A stretch of DNA of 64,000 nt. Source: Emergomyces orientalis (Eukaryota > Ascomycota > Eurotiomycetes > Onygenales > Ajellomycetaceae). Below the pieces are notes generated by a model. The model saw only the letters and a program-made list of their open reading frames with translations. It did no database searches and was not told the DNA's origin. Made by a program: the position numbers and the translations under genes. The first letter of the stretch is position 1; each line of letters opens with the position of its first letter. The stretch covers positions 2,542,001 through 2,606,000 of the forward strand of contig MOWL01000067.1 of assembly GCA_002110485.1 (NCBI GenBank), written 5' to 3'. Of the stretch, positions 10,982-22,286 are shown piece after piece.

Positions 10982-12129
10982 TTTGTCAGTCGATGGATTT
11001 TCGATTGTGAATTCGGGCTCGAAAAATGTAATCTGCTCTAAATAAAATTAATTTCGATTAGTAAACTGGGAACTGAAAATTTAGCTACTAATTTTTCTGC
11101 GCAATTCAAAATTTCCACGCCACCGGGGCAGTGTCAAGGCGCATTGTATTCTGAGATATAGTTGTGCACTCACCAAATCCTTCCTCTTTCCGTTTTCTGG
11201 TCTCGTCAAAAATTTCCACCCTGATGTTATTTTTCTTTTCCTCTTTTCGGCAAAATTTATTCATTTTTTCTAGCAAAATTTCTGCCAGTTGTCAGCTAGG
11301 CGGTGAGAATTTATGATCTCCTCACCGCTTCCAATTTGTCCAAACCCAGTCACGTGAGGTTGAAGCCCTAAGAAGCCAGCATCAACCAACCATTCCTCCT
11401 CCGTGATACGTCCAGCGATACATCCATGGGTGTATTGAATCCAATCATCTTTTGCGGGACTTGACTGGAGAAGTGGACTCCTTGCCCGAGAGAATTAGGC
11501 CCATCTTGAAAATCCTCCTCTGGGGGCCGAATGTATGATAGGCCTAGCCGGTGTGGTTACAGAAAACGAACGATCCCAGCGATAAAGCACAAAGACAGAT
11601 AACCCTTCTACCATTTCAATCATCACGAGTGCACAACAAAAGGTTCAGGCACGTAGTGAAATTTGGAATTGATTATGACTCTGCAGTAATCGCACATAGG
11701 GCACTGCAGAAATCTAGCTATAAGTCTGTAATCCGACCATCACAACTGTTTAAGCCGGCGCTAAATCAGGTGATAACCACTATTCGGAAGATCATATTGG
11801 CCGGCTTAAGTCTAATTGTCCTCTTAAGCTTGAGGTATCCATCATTATTCCTCTCTTTCCAAATCGTGCAGGCTTTTAACTGAAGCCCCACCCACTGGCC
11901 GGTTTAACTTTGTTACTCCCCGAATGGGTTGCTGGAGATCCCGCGACAGGTGAGGAAAAGGCCTCTATTTCCTGCGGCGGGAATCGATCAAGATGTTGGG
12001 CAATTTTAGATGAATAGCGAAGACACCATATACGCGAGTATGATGCATCAAGGCCTGGTTTGATATTGGGCGGGTAGGTTGTAGCCCTCCACCATCTAGA
12101 CGCTACCTGGTACACGAAACCATATCGAT
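10982..12129. other. Intergenic region between RRM gene and CMS1
   Basis: About 1.15 kb. The left part is the probable promoter of the minus-strand RRM gene. The right part includes the CMS1 3' side. An open frame of 110 codons at 11551-11883 has no recognisable features and I do not call it. Confidence 0.5.
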
Positions 12130-13242
12130 TCAGAAAACCAAAATTTGGACCCTGTTATTGCTGGAATCATACCGGTCTCGTAGATCGGCGCGATTGAGAA
12201 ATTGAAGAAGAGGAAGGTGTATATCTTTCATGTCGAATATACCCCTTTTTTTCTGGTCCACGTATGAACCATCGATGACAATACGCTTTAGATGTGTAAG
12301 CCGCAATTCCCCTGAGATAATCTAGTCAGCAAATCTTTAATCCCCCTGAAGTAAACTATCAACACGGGAACTCACCAGAGCTAGCCAAATCATTCAATCG
12401 AACAGGAGTCCCAATCCCAATCCCAACTCTAAACAGAAAATTAGCAGTTGTTGCTTGTCACTTTTCCCATAAAACTTACCTCGTCTTCTTCACAAACTCC
12501 TTAGCTTCAGCCAGCTTGATATGTTTGGCGAATAGTTTCGCCACAGCACAATCCTTGCTTTGGAATTGTCGAAGTGCTCTATGGTGAGTCCATTAATATG
12601 AGAACCTACACAGTACTGAATGAGAGCAAACGGCTCAAAAAGGAAATGCTAACCTTGTAATATCCGCGGCTCGTAGCCCTGCAAGAGTAATCACAATCGT
12701 ATGAGGGCTACCATTTTCTTCAGGGGCCGTTGAAAGGGAGTCGGGACTCCCCTTCTTTCTGCTATAAACCTTGAGAAATGAGGGCAGATGTTCTAACTTT
12801 CTTGGTGACTTCCATGAGGTCGTATCGAGAAATGCATGTTCTGTTCAAGGTCAGTAAAAATTTGGGAACGGTTTTCTAATGATCGAAAGTATTTGCAAAA
12901 TTTTTGGACGTATATCTCACCTGGTACATAAACGTCATCTAATTCGACTGCAGTCAATTCGCTGTCATGCCTCTTGGCCTGCTGTGCGAAGAAATCCGCC
13001 AGGAGAGGACCATCCATTTTGCCAATCGACTCGTCTATGCCATCCTTCTTGCCTGCATCTTTCGGGTCTTCGACAATCTGCTTCGTTCTCTTGCGCTTCT
13101 TCTTTTTGCTACCACTCTCGTCTGCCACTGCTGGTATTGCTGTGGGAACTGCAGTCTTTGGTGCCTGGGCGTCTTCCTCATCTTCTCTACGTCTTTTCTT
13201 CCCAGCTTTAGCTAAAGGTTTCGGTTGCGCCGGCGACCCCAT
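12130..13242 (-). CDS. CMS1: CMS1-family ribosome biogenesis protein
   Basis: Five exons (13242-12921, 12840-12654, 12578-12480, 12428-12376, 12311-12130) give 280 residues. The N-terminus carries lysine/arginine clusters (GKKRRREDEE, SKKKKRKRTK) suited to nucleolar import. The core contains FLDTTSW, a TIVITLAGLRAADITRAL segment, a KLFAKHIKLAEAKEFVKK helix, the glycine-rich RVGIGIGTPVRLNDL segment, and a late DGSYVDQKKRGIFDM motif. That order matches the CMS1 family, found with 90S pre-ribosomal particles and having a degenerate DEAD-helicase-like fold: ITLAGLRAAD and GTPVRL sit where helicase motifs would be, but no Walker A is present. It shares a 351-bp divergent promoter with the CENP-T gene. 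Confidence 0.88.
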
Positions 13243-13593
13243 TGCGATTTTTATAGATAGTATTTTTTAAAAGAAAGTGTAGCTGAAATCATATATATGC
13301 TTTTCAAATTATTTTTTTTTGCGAACTTCAACTTTTGTTCGAAATTTCTGGCACTGATGCCGTGCTTAGTCATTATTTCTTATCAGTACCTAGCTTGAAC
13401 GCACGGACGCCATACAGCTCTTCAGTTTCCAAAACTGGGCCGAAAAGAACCAAACAAGCGCATCAACGCGTCTCAATGAAGCATATATACCGCTTTTCGG
13501 TTTGTGAATGAAGCTGTTTATATACCTAGGTAGCCTTCAATCTTCGCCATACCGCTTTGGGTGCGCATGACGAATTAACACCCAGCATTGATC
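13243..13593. promoter_or_regulatory. Bidirectional promoter region, CMS1 / CENP-T
   Basis: The start codons of the two divergent genes are 351 bp apart with no gene between, so both core promoters and leaders must lie here. An AT-rich block at 13290-13330 sits on the CMS1 side. No specific factor site was identified. Confidence 0.6.
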
Positions 13594-15304
13594 ATGTCAT
13601 CCCCCCCCAAACATGACCGCAGCGAGACCCCTCGAAGCGCGCGGAATAGAAATTCTTCAGATCAAGAGAGCCCCTTCAATGCCGTATGTGAATAGTGATA
13701 GGGAGACGCAAACTATGCACAAGGCATATTAACTAATTTTTTGTATTTTTTTGGTTCCATTCAGCTTCACCAACTCGCCGGAGCAATACAAAACCCAACA
13801 ACCCCCGGCCAAATTACCGCTCGTCCCCGGCTCTCCGCCAGTAGAGCTTCCGCAAGACGCACGCCTGGTGGCGCATATACAGGTGCCAATGTTGCCCCCG
13901 CGACTCCTCATGCACTACGGGCGTTGCAAAGACGCGCCGCTACATATACTCCTGGCCGGGATCGGAGGAAAAGCGGACGGTTACAGCGAGAAACGCCGAT
14001 GGATGTACTGAGAAACCTGGGAAAAGGTTCGTTAACAGGAGCTCCTATACTTCTTAGTTGGATGGGAGGTCATTCTTTGCTAAATTGCCATGTTCGATGG
14101 AAACCTAGTACTGGCTCCCGTCACGCGACCAGTCTCATCATCACCTAATGAAGAGCTGGAGAAACCACTGCCGCAACCGATCGATGATCTTGATGAAGAA
14201 CCCGATCTTCCAAGGCCTAGGCTTTCGCTTCCGCTCCGAGAAATGATTGTAGAAGATGATGGTAGTCCAGAAATGCAGCCTCCAAGGTTGTCATTGGCGC
14301 TTGATGAGGATATCGATCTCACCTGGAGATCTATTGAAATGCCAAGGCGAGATCGGAGTATACAAGATCGAGCTACTCTTTCCAGGATAAGCATGGGGAG
14401 CAACCGGTTCAGTGATCGCTTTGGCGACCTCAGCAGAATGGAAAATCTAGAAGAAGAAGAAGACTATACAATAGTTCACGGAGATGATGGAGATGATGAT
14501 GGACCAGATACGGGGCCTGTTTTTGATGCAGGGTAAGAATATGTCAATTTTACTTTATATATTCAAAGCTAATCATTACAAAAGGGGCGAGACTGAAGAT
14601 TTGCGACGTTTCAACCTTGACTTTTCTTTCCCAACACCAGATGTAACGACCGCTGGGATTACCGGAAATCAACTCGCGCACGAATATGAGGATTTTGCGC
14701 TTGATATAAATCCTGACGTGGATACCGGCTTTCCGTCGTCCGAAAGCATTGTTGGTGGAGGAGGCATTGAGCTGGCAATGCAAGACGGATTTTCCAGGCC
14801 CGCGCCTCCTTCAAGCAGCCCAGAGCCCGTACCTCAAGACAAGGTAAGAAGTAGCAAGCAACAAAAGCTATCACGGCATGGTATCCCCGTACCGCGTTTG
14901 CCCTCCGGTATCGTCAAAAAGCTAGCGACTCGGTTTGCCAGGAGTGGGGGTGGAGGAAAGTCGAGAATTAGCAAGGACACCCTAGCTGCCATTGAACAGG
15001 CGACAGAATGGTATTTTGAGCAAGCGAGCGATGACCTGTCAACATATGCGAAACACGCGGGCAGAAAGACAATCGATGAGACGGATGTCATGACACTCTT
15101 GAAGAGGTAAAGACTTCCCTCCTAATTTCTTTCCCCAGCTTCAGCCTTCTTTTCAACCCAAGATTCAGAGTCAGGTCCTAGATCCAATATACTGATACGG
15201 GAGACAGACAACGGCATATTGGCAAAAACACAACCATGTTTGCGCTTGCGCAAAAACATCTTCCCAAAGAGCTTCTGCAGGATATTCGTCTTCCAAAACG
15301 CTGA
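13594..15304 (+). CDS. CNN1: CENP-T-type inner kinetochore histone-fold protein
   Basis: Five exons (13594-13683, 13765-14026, 14109-14532, 14585-15106, 15208-15304) give 464 residues. The C-terminal ~100 residues hold a CENP-T histone fold: VPRLPSGIVKKLATRF, then AIEQATEWYFEQASDDLSTY, KHAGRKTIDETDVMTLLKRQ and the family-specific tail TTMFALAQKHLPKELLQDI. Near residue 110, RETPMDVLRNLGK resembles the N-terminal motif by which CENP-T/Cnn1 recruits Ndc80 (Spc24/25 interface). The middle is acidic and disordered. The protein would pair with CENP-W at centromeres and link chromatin to the outer kinetochore. The last exon encodes only the final 32 residues but is needed for the fold. The symbol is by analogy with yeast. 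CMS1 lies divergently upstream and SHY1 convergently downstream, with 102 bp between the stops. Confidence 0.9.
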
Positions 15305-15406
15305 AATTTCCAGAACCATGCTGAAGGCGCATTTTTTACGATACCTCCAAACCCAGAAAGACTAATCCGCGCGTATAAAGAGTGGAGATATTCGTTTGTC
15401 TCGAGG

Positions 15407-16642
15407 CTACCAGCCTTTATTATGTCGCACCCGCCGAGTTATCTCATTTGGCTTCTTTCTAACAACCATCCAAAACATTATCGTTGTAGCCAACGACAAA
15501 GCGTACCTGGAGTCCAATTAATACTTAGATGCAGAGGGAGGGAGGTGGTAGGCGGGGTTGAGTAGACGACAGAAATCACCTACCATGTTGCGATATACTG
15601 AGAGTGATTGTTCCTAAGATTTACCTCAGGGGCGCGCCCGATAGGAATACCATTCGCTTCTCTATGATATATTGTGAGGAGCTCCGGGTCTGCAGATTCG
15701 ATGGTCAGTTTTCAGGTGATGCGATTCATGAATAGCTGGGGATTGGAGGGGGAGAGGTATCTCTTACGCATTGTCTCTTCAATCCAAATTGGCTGGCTGC
15801 CAGTAAGCTCTGCCATTTGCGCTACATCCGGAAAATAAAACTTTCCCTCTTCCGGCTTATTGTCCGGCGTAAACATATTTTTCTTCCACGGGGCGCGCAG
15901 TAGTCCTTCTACCGTAACTTCTCCCTCAGGCAATCCCGCCTTCCTATCCCTTTGGTCTTTACGCTCCTTTGCGATCCAGCCTCGATTCACTAGTACTGTG
16001 CTCCCGGCATCGCCCCGCTCTAGGGGTGTGATGACTAGAAACCCATCCTTGCCGTCATTTATACGAGGCCCGATGAGCATTTCTTGGTCATGTCTTAGGC
16101 GACCAGTAACATATACACGGCGATAGTCAAAGTCGGCAATGGCGTCTGGATCGACGACAGGTGGAAGAGGTAAAGGGGGCTTCACGAGACGGTCCTCGAA
16201 TTTTGCGATAAGTTTGGTCTTCCAATCTAAGCGCTGGACTTGCCATGTTCCGAGTACAAACGCGGTAACTGGTATGATGGCTAATAATGATAGAAAATAA
16301 TAGAGTAATTTATCATTAGCACATCATGCTTTCCCATGGAATTACAGCAAATCGCCCCTTAAATGTATTCCAGTTTCTGCAGTATCTACATGTGTCTGGG
16401 TACTAACCTAGAATTATCAAGCCTGGGCCATGCCTATTCCCCGTTTTCACAAGCCTTGCGGGGTTGTCCACGACAGACATCCAGCTCGGATCGTCAGCTG
16501 GCTGATGAGCAAAGCGAACCTGTTGCTTTCTCCAGCAACGCGCGCATATTGAATCCGCATTCAGCCTCCGCGTTGCGGTTCGTAATGGGTTGATAGAGAA
16601 TGCAGATGCAAATCTCTGCAACGGGGATAGTGAGGATTTCAT
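15407..16642 (-). CDS. SHY1: SURF1/Shy1 cytochrome c oxidase assembly protein
   Basis: Four exons (16642-16408, 16280-15768, 15689-15584, 15506-15407) give 317 residues. An arginine-rich, acid-free N-terminus (FASAFSINPLRTATRRLN) is a likely mitochondrial presequence. The first membrane helix covers GLIILG and AIIPVTAFVLGTWQVQRLDWK, which includes the SURF1 signature GTWQVQRL. The intermembrane-space domain carries YRRVYVTGRL, LVNRGWI and EGLLRAPWKKNMFTPDN. The second helix is near the end (YIATWYALSLATTIMFWMVV), followed by a short basic tail. Shy1 inserts haem or stabilises Cox1 in the inner membrane. Length and both helices are as expected. The start gives a presequence of normal length. 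Confidence 0.93.
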
Positions 16643-16965
16643 TAGGAATTCAAATATTGTACAATCGTAAATGGTATAAAGAAAATAAGATCAATATATT
16701 AAACAGGAAAAAAAATTGCCCTTGGGGCTTCAAACGAATGGCTCGTTTTCTGTCTTGAAAGATGCGTTTATATAAAATATGTCACCATTGAAGTCCTGCA
16801 GCAAAGAGACAGAGTTAGTTGGCTGGAGAGGGTCCGAGGAGGAAGCCGCTTGGCCCGTGCGCACCCCATCAATGCATCATCCCAAGAATAGCTCAACAAA
16901 AGCTCACTTGAGCAGCTCCCTGTTCAAATATGCCCGCGTTCTACACCACATTAAATACCCCAAAC
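16643..16965. promoter_or_regulatory. Divergent promoter region, SHY1 / UBX gene
   Basis: 323 bp between the two start codons, AT-rich on the SHY1 side and mixed on the other. It must contain both promoters. No defined element was recognised. Confidence 0.5.
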
Positions 16966-18708
16966 ATGTTTTACGAAGGAGACTTGCAGAGCGGTATAGC
17001 ACTCGCGGTCAGCGAGGCTAAACATGTAATATGTTTTGTCCGAGGTTTGTGCTTAATCCCCCCGCACTTCAACCGCAGTGTCCATGGTGTGCAGATGTGT
17101 AATACGTGAAATGCTGATGAATGTGGTGGCCTTGTCGCAATGTGTCTAATGTAGATGAGACGGATGAAAGCTCGAAATGGGAGAATGAGTACCTCGCAGA
17201 TGAGGAGGTATGAATTTTCGTCCATTTTATCAGGCATGAAGGAGGGATGTATGGATTTGCGCTGACAGTTGACTCAATTCACTAGATAGCACCATTAATG
17301 AAGTCGAAGACGATATCTCTGCGGCTCCAAGCGGGCTCGGTTGAGGCAGGTTACTTGGCTTCCTTTTGTCCCATAAGCAAAGTACCGACGTTGGTGGTTA
17401 TAAAGTGAGATTTAATTCCCTGGGACCAAATTGCGCTGAGAGAACGTATGTAGCTCTGACGAAACGAGTTTAGAAACGGCGTACTTCGAGAATATATCGT
17501 ATCGGGTGTCACCAAAAAAGAATTTAAACACCGACTGAAAAAGGCTCTCGAAGATCCCCCCGATCCGCCTCCCCAGGTGACTCCGCAGCCAGCCCAAGTG
17601 GGCAATAATAGTTCCCCTGGGGACAGTACTCCGGTATCCTCCGCCCCCCTTTCGACGCATACTCCAGACCACGACTCGGAATCTACAGAGGAGCAGGGAA
17701 CTTCTGAGCGGGCAAGGAGGGAAAGTATACGAGCCGGCAAACGACGAGCCGAAGCCGTCGAAGAACCACAACTGCCCCAAAAAGCTCCAGAATCCCCAGC
17801 TCAAAACTGGAGGCTAGATCAGCGAAAACGAGAACGGCAAAAGAAAGAAGAACGGGATCGAATATTAAATCAAATCAGGCGTGATACTGAAGATCGGAAA
17901 GCGAGAGAGAAATCTCGAAAAGTGTCTCTCAAGTCATCAACCAATGATGAGAACAATCCCCCGAAAGTAGTGGAACAAAATGCACAACCAAAAATCAGAC
18001 CAAACCAATTCCGCCTTCAAGTACGCCTCTTTGACGGCAGTTCGGTACGCTCGAGCTTCTCACCCACTCAGACCATTCAAAATGACGTTCGCCCATGGCT
18101 AGACAACCAGCGCTCAGACGGCGACGCGCCATATAATTTAAAACAGATCCTCACTCCTCTCCCTAGCCGGACAATATCAGTCACAGAGGAAGATCAAACA
18201 CTTGAGGAACTCGATCTGGGGCCCACTGCAAACCTAGTAATGGTTCCAGTGCGTACATACACAGAAGCATATGCCTCTGCGGGAGCTTCTCTTCCAGTCC
18301 GAGGGCTATATGCCGGCTATAACCTTGTTACTGGCACCGTTGGTGCCGTAGCTGGGGCTATAGGATCAATCCTGGGTGTGTCTCAGGGGCCAGGCGCAGA
18401 TACTGAGCCAGTGGCGGCTGAGTCGCCATCCGCAGCAGAGACACCTGGTGGAGTTAGTTTGCGGGTAGGTAGGAATGGGAGGTCGAACGTGAGAACGCTA
18501 CATGACGGTGATGATGATAATCGAGAGGCGCGTCAGTTTTATAACGGGAATCAGGTATGGATATATATTTCCAATCTTATATTTCGGATACACGGGGGGC
18601 CTCTTTTACTAGATGTGTTTGAATAATTCATTCTGAAACCTGATAATACTGACATAGGCTACACAATAGTTAAATTTCGAACCCCGTAGGGATCAAGAGG
18701 AGGAGTAA
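16966..18708 (+). CDS. UBX-domain ER membrane protein (erasin/UBXN4 type)
   Basis: Five exons (16966-17044, 17155-17207, 17286-17404, 17474-18554, 18670-18708) give 456 residues. The N-terminus MFYEGDLQSGIALAVSEAKH, then WENEYL and PTLVVIKNG, is a thioredoxin-like UAS domain as in UBXN4/erasin. A charged coiled-coil stretch follows (residues ~190-240, RKRERQKKEERDR). A UBX domain runs about 265-343 (RLQVRLFDGSSVRSSF through LVMVPV). Residues ~364-386 (AGYNLVTGTVGAVAGAIGSI) form a hydrophobic, glycine-rich segment suited to an ER hairpin. Such proteins tether Cdc48/p97 to the ER for protein degradation. The last exon encodes only 12 residues. The first three exons are small and easily missed; they restore the thioredoxin-like start. 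Confidence 0.87.
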
Positions 18709-19242
18709 ATGTGGAAATTTCTCCTGCCATAGCAAGCTCTGATGAGCCCTTGTATTATTGTTTACTCGCGCATCAAAAGGCATCTTGTCTAGTTTTTTAA
18801 TGGAGTTTGGGAACACTGCGTTATTATTGAATAGGACCATTTCATCAAGCACCATCGTCTACACGGTTCTCTTGAGCACACATTTCATCACGACTTCAGC
18901 ATATTGATAGCAGGAGAATAGGCGTTGGTGGAAATGAGGTTTTTTTGCTTGCTTTCTTTTTGTTTCTCTATGATGTGATTAATATCTATGTGGTAGCCAT
19001 GTCAGTGCTTCCCTTCTCCCGAAGGGGTAGCCTATTTGCAATGTTTTTGACAAACCACGGATGTTTGTTTATAGTACAAGACGCAAAAAAAACAGAAGGA
19101 CCAAGGATCAATAGAATCTTGATCGATGGTATTGTACGCTATATATGAAAAAAATGATGTGCACGATTCCATCTCATCCACGATTATGTCAATAGAAATA
19201 TTCCAAACCAGCGAGCGAGAACGGGGGAGAAAACCGTTTCAT
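18709..19242. other. Convergent intergenic region, UBX gene / MIX17
   Basis: 534 bp between converging stops. AT-rich, no supportable gene; probably two 3' UTRs. Confidence 0.5.
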
Positions 19243-19962
19243 CTAATACGGTTTAGCAGCCTGCTGGCAAGCTTTCTACAGAGATAGTTAGCATCTGTGA
19301 TACAATCATCATCTACCCAACAACCAAATGTAACCCTTCCAATACATATGTACGTATGTATGAAGGTATATGTATAAAATAAGACGTACCAGCTGATCCA
19401 AATACCACCCGCAAATGGTCATGTTGCCCTGGTTATCATCCATGCACTTTCTAAACGCGCGCACATCGTTATCGCACGCAGGCGTCTCAGCCCAGCCGCT
19501 GGTGGCGCTGTTGCTCTGATAGAGGCCGCCGTCCATCTGCTGGGCGGCGGCGGGTGCTTGTTGGGACTCCGCTGGGGCGCTGGAGCCACCGCCGAAGAAA
19601 CCGCCGATTGCATGGCCGATGGAAGAGCCGACGGCGACACCGCTGTATGTGTAATTACTGTTAGTCTGTTTTCTTGTCCTTCTTTTTTCTTGCATAGTTT
19701 TCATTCCATGTTTTTTAGGCGGGTCGTTTAAAGGTACTTACGCAGCGGTGGAAGCCATCTGGCCGAAAAGGCCTGGTCCAGCGCTCTGTTGAGCAGGAGG
19801 GGCCTGAGCGGCGGGGGGGTGAGCAGCAGAGGTTGCTGGGGGATGAGCGGCTGTGGTAGCGGAGCGTTGCTGTTGGGCGGGGGCAGGTCTGGCGGGAGCA
19901 GCAGTTGGTCTTGAAGGAGCGCTGCGCGCGGGAGCAGCGGCACCACGGCGTTGACGAGCCAT
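19243..19962 (-). CDS. MIX17: Twin CX9C mitochondrial protein (Mix17 / CHCHD2-CHCHD10 type)
   Basis: Three exons (19962-19742, 19642-19390, 19275-19243) give 168 residues. The N-terminus is arginine-, alanine- and proline-rich (MARQRRGAAAPARS) and suits mitochondrial targeting. A hydrophobic glycine-rich stretch follows (AAGVAVGSSIGHAIGGFFGG), typical of CHCHD2/10 and Mix17. The C-terminal CHCH domain has two CX9C motifs, C130-C140 and C151-C161, the substrate pattern of the Mia40 oxidation pathway in the intermembrane space. The fourth cysteine is supplied by the 10-residue last exon, so that short exon is required. Roles of the family include respiratory chain and cristae maintenance. Confidence 0.92.
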
Positions 19963-20776
19963 TTTGAAATGCGAAGGGAGGAGGTTGTTTAATTAGATGT
20001 GTGAAGGTAGGTTTAAAAAGTAGTAATAGTAGACTTATAAGGATAGATGTAGGTGGTGGAAGAGAAGTGGTTGAATTGGAAGAACTGTTTTTTGATGCCG
20101 AGAGAATTGGTTGTTCTGGAAAATACGAGTAATTTTTAGGAGGGATCGGAGTTTGGGGGGAGAATAGTCGGACCGGTGCGGACGTGTATTGGCTCCGATT
20201 GGTTGGGCTGCGGAAAACTTGGCCGAGGATGTGGAAACATTACGGTATTGCAACTACGATGTATTTCGCTGCGTTTCTGTGGTTTTAATGATCCTAGCAG
20301 GCTTACGGAGAAAGAGTATTTTGCGTATGAAATATCAGGGTAAGGTTCGTGGGGTATATATAATCTCTCTAAGTCTCTAGCTTCTTTAACACTGTACAGC
20401 TCGCCTCCATAGGCCAGCCAGCTCCCCCCCAGATACAGTCTAAATCCTCCCCACGCGCCTTGCTGGAAGTGGCACCTCACTACACTTTCTGAGAGCCGCT
20501 GAGAATCGCGATTCTGGAACATTCTCTTGAGTAAAAATATGGGTGCACACCACCCAAGCCACCATCTATCGGATACAAGTTCCCTTGGAGGTGGTCATGG
20601 GCTCCAGTTCATGCACACATCCTAATCCATAGAGAACAAAACGCCAAATTGCAATCAGGATTTATTGGCCAAGTACATATATTGGCGCAACCCACCAAGA
20701 GAATCGAAAGTTTCCAAAGCGACGATTGATCCTCAAAATGAACAGCCTTCCAGTATAAAATTCCGGCTCTCACAAA
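19963..20776. other. Intergenic region upstream of MIX17
   Basis: About 0.8 kb between the MIX17 start and the LRP1 stop, both on the minus strand. It holds the MIX17 promoter, with AT-rich sequence at 19985-20120. Nothing coding recognised. Confidence 0.5.
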
Positions 20777-21672
20777 TCAACCATTACTTTGGTTGTTAGC
20801 TTGCCTGGCAGCTTGCTTCTGCCGCTTTATGGCTTGCTTGTGCGCTTTCCGTGCCTGTTTCCGAGCCTGCACCTGCTCCTTCGCCTTCTTCTTTCTCTTT
20901 TCTTTTTTAGCGTTCGGCAGATCACCCAGAGACGGTATCTTTTCTAGTTGCTCGCCGCCTTTGTTTCCTGTCCTCCCCAACTCGGAAGCAGCTTCTGTAG
21001 GGGACTGTTGTTCAGTGGCAGGTGTGCTTTGAAACTGGGATTGGGGCTGTGACTGTGACTGTGGTTGGGCTTTGGATGCCTGTTGACGAGCCAGCTTTGC
21101 GGCCTTCAGCAACGCCATGGCTTTTTCCTTTGCCTCTCTTTCCGCCCGCTCTAGATCATATTTGTCGTTTCCAGCCTGTGGTGTGAAAAAAAAATATGAT
21201 TAAAAGGAAATGTTAGATAAAGATCATATGAGGAGATAGGGGATCTGACCAGTCCATGTTTTATAAATCGTCCAGCAGCTTCTTTGTCGACAGCCATGGT
21301 CCGTTTCTCAGGAACAGTCTCCACGGCTTTGATCTTCTCGAAGTACTGTCTAACTCGAGTCAATTCTTTAAACACTGGATGCTCCTTCGCATTTACACCC
21401 TGGAGGCGCAAATAAGCTGGATAATTGTCAGCATGAGAGCACATCGAGTAGTCGACGAGTAAATAGGGTGAGGTAAAGTGAGATATCGTACAAAAAAGCA
21501 TGGATTCAATAGCGTAGGTGATGAGGACATGCAGCTTTGCCTTATCCAACACTGGCATTTTCTGGGTAGTTGCAGCTAGAGGTTGACCCAGGAGGGGCTC
21601 GAGGACATCCTCAAGATCATCGATATTGTCCTCCAGCTGCTCTAGCAACGGCGTCAAGTCTGTAGTCTCCAT
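20777..21672 (-). CDS. LRP1: C1D/Lrp1 (Rrp47) nuclear exosome cofactor
   Basis: Three exons (21672-21492, 21416-21250, 21175-20777) give 248 residues. The N-terminal half is the Sas10/C1D domain: LTPLLEQLEDNIDDLEDVLE, KAKLHVLITYAIESMLFSYL and RLQGVNAKEHPVFKELTRVR, running to KAAGRFI-type helix DKEAAGRFIKHGL. The C-terminal half is glutamine-rich and then strongly basic (KKEKRKKKAKEQVQARKQAR), as in Lrp1 proteins that bind RNA and dock on Rrp6. The role is 3' processing of rRNA, snoRNA and snRNA with the nuclear exosome. I place the start at 21672 (METTDL); an in-frame ATG at 21735 would add 21 unconserved residues. The second intron has a slightly weak donor (GTCAGA). It is divergent from the ketopantoate-reductase-like gene. 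Confidence 0.92.
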
Positions 21673-22286
21673 GGCTGCCGAGTTGTCAATTTCTGGGGGC
21701 TGAGTGTCGAGATGTTTTCTCTTGTTGCATAACAAAAAGTTTCGAAAGACGAAAAAAGTTGCGGATTATGTCAGCGGTAACAACCGAGTTTAGCGCCTTT
21801 CAATTCAGATCTATGACTGCCGCCAACATTTATATATTCTGGTTCAATCTTTCTTTGTGTAATATGTAAATTCATGAGTATAGCAATTGATAGATGAATG
21901 CTAATATGCGGGGGTCCCTAAGTTGCTATGAATACAGGAGCGTTGTTGTTTGAATATCGAGCATCGGTAGCGCTCCTCCTCATCTGCAATTCGCTCGGCA
22001 ATAACCTCAGAGCTGTGCATAGAAAGAATATATAAATATCAAACCTCCAACGTCACGCACAACAGCGTGTCCGATTTCACTTTTCCATCCAACAGAAATT
22101 GTACGTATATATCCCAGAACGTACCTCTCGAAGGCCCAGTCTGCAACAATATCCATAGCAACTGGCCTAGCGCTCCCAAATTCTCGACGGAACATCCCCA
22201 GATGCAGTGCTCAATTTGAGCTAGGGCAAACACTCCCCATCGCGCGAGCGATCTTAATATACGCACGAGGCAAGCCAAATTTCCGG
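21673..22286. promoter_or_regulatory. Divergent promoter region, LRP1 / PanE-like gene
   Basis: 614 bp between two divergent starts. It should contain both promoters. AT-rich at 21820-21900. No gene seen. Confidence 0.5.

Noticed and set aside
10248..11041. Plus-strand frames rich in F, L and S opposite the RRM gene
   Set aside because: They are the complement of the lysine/glutamate repeats of the minus-strand gene (CTT/TTC runs).
11551..11883. 110-codon open frame in the RRM gene/CMS1 interval
   Set aside because: No recognisable motif, no signal peptide and no sign of splicing to other coding pieces.
21673..21735. Upstream in-frame ATG of LRP1 giving MLCNKRKHLD...
   Set aside because: The conserved C1D start is at the internal MET; the extra 21 residues have no similarity to the family as I know it.
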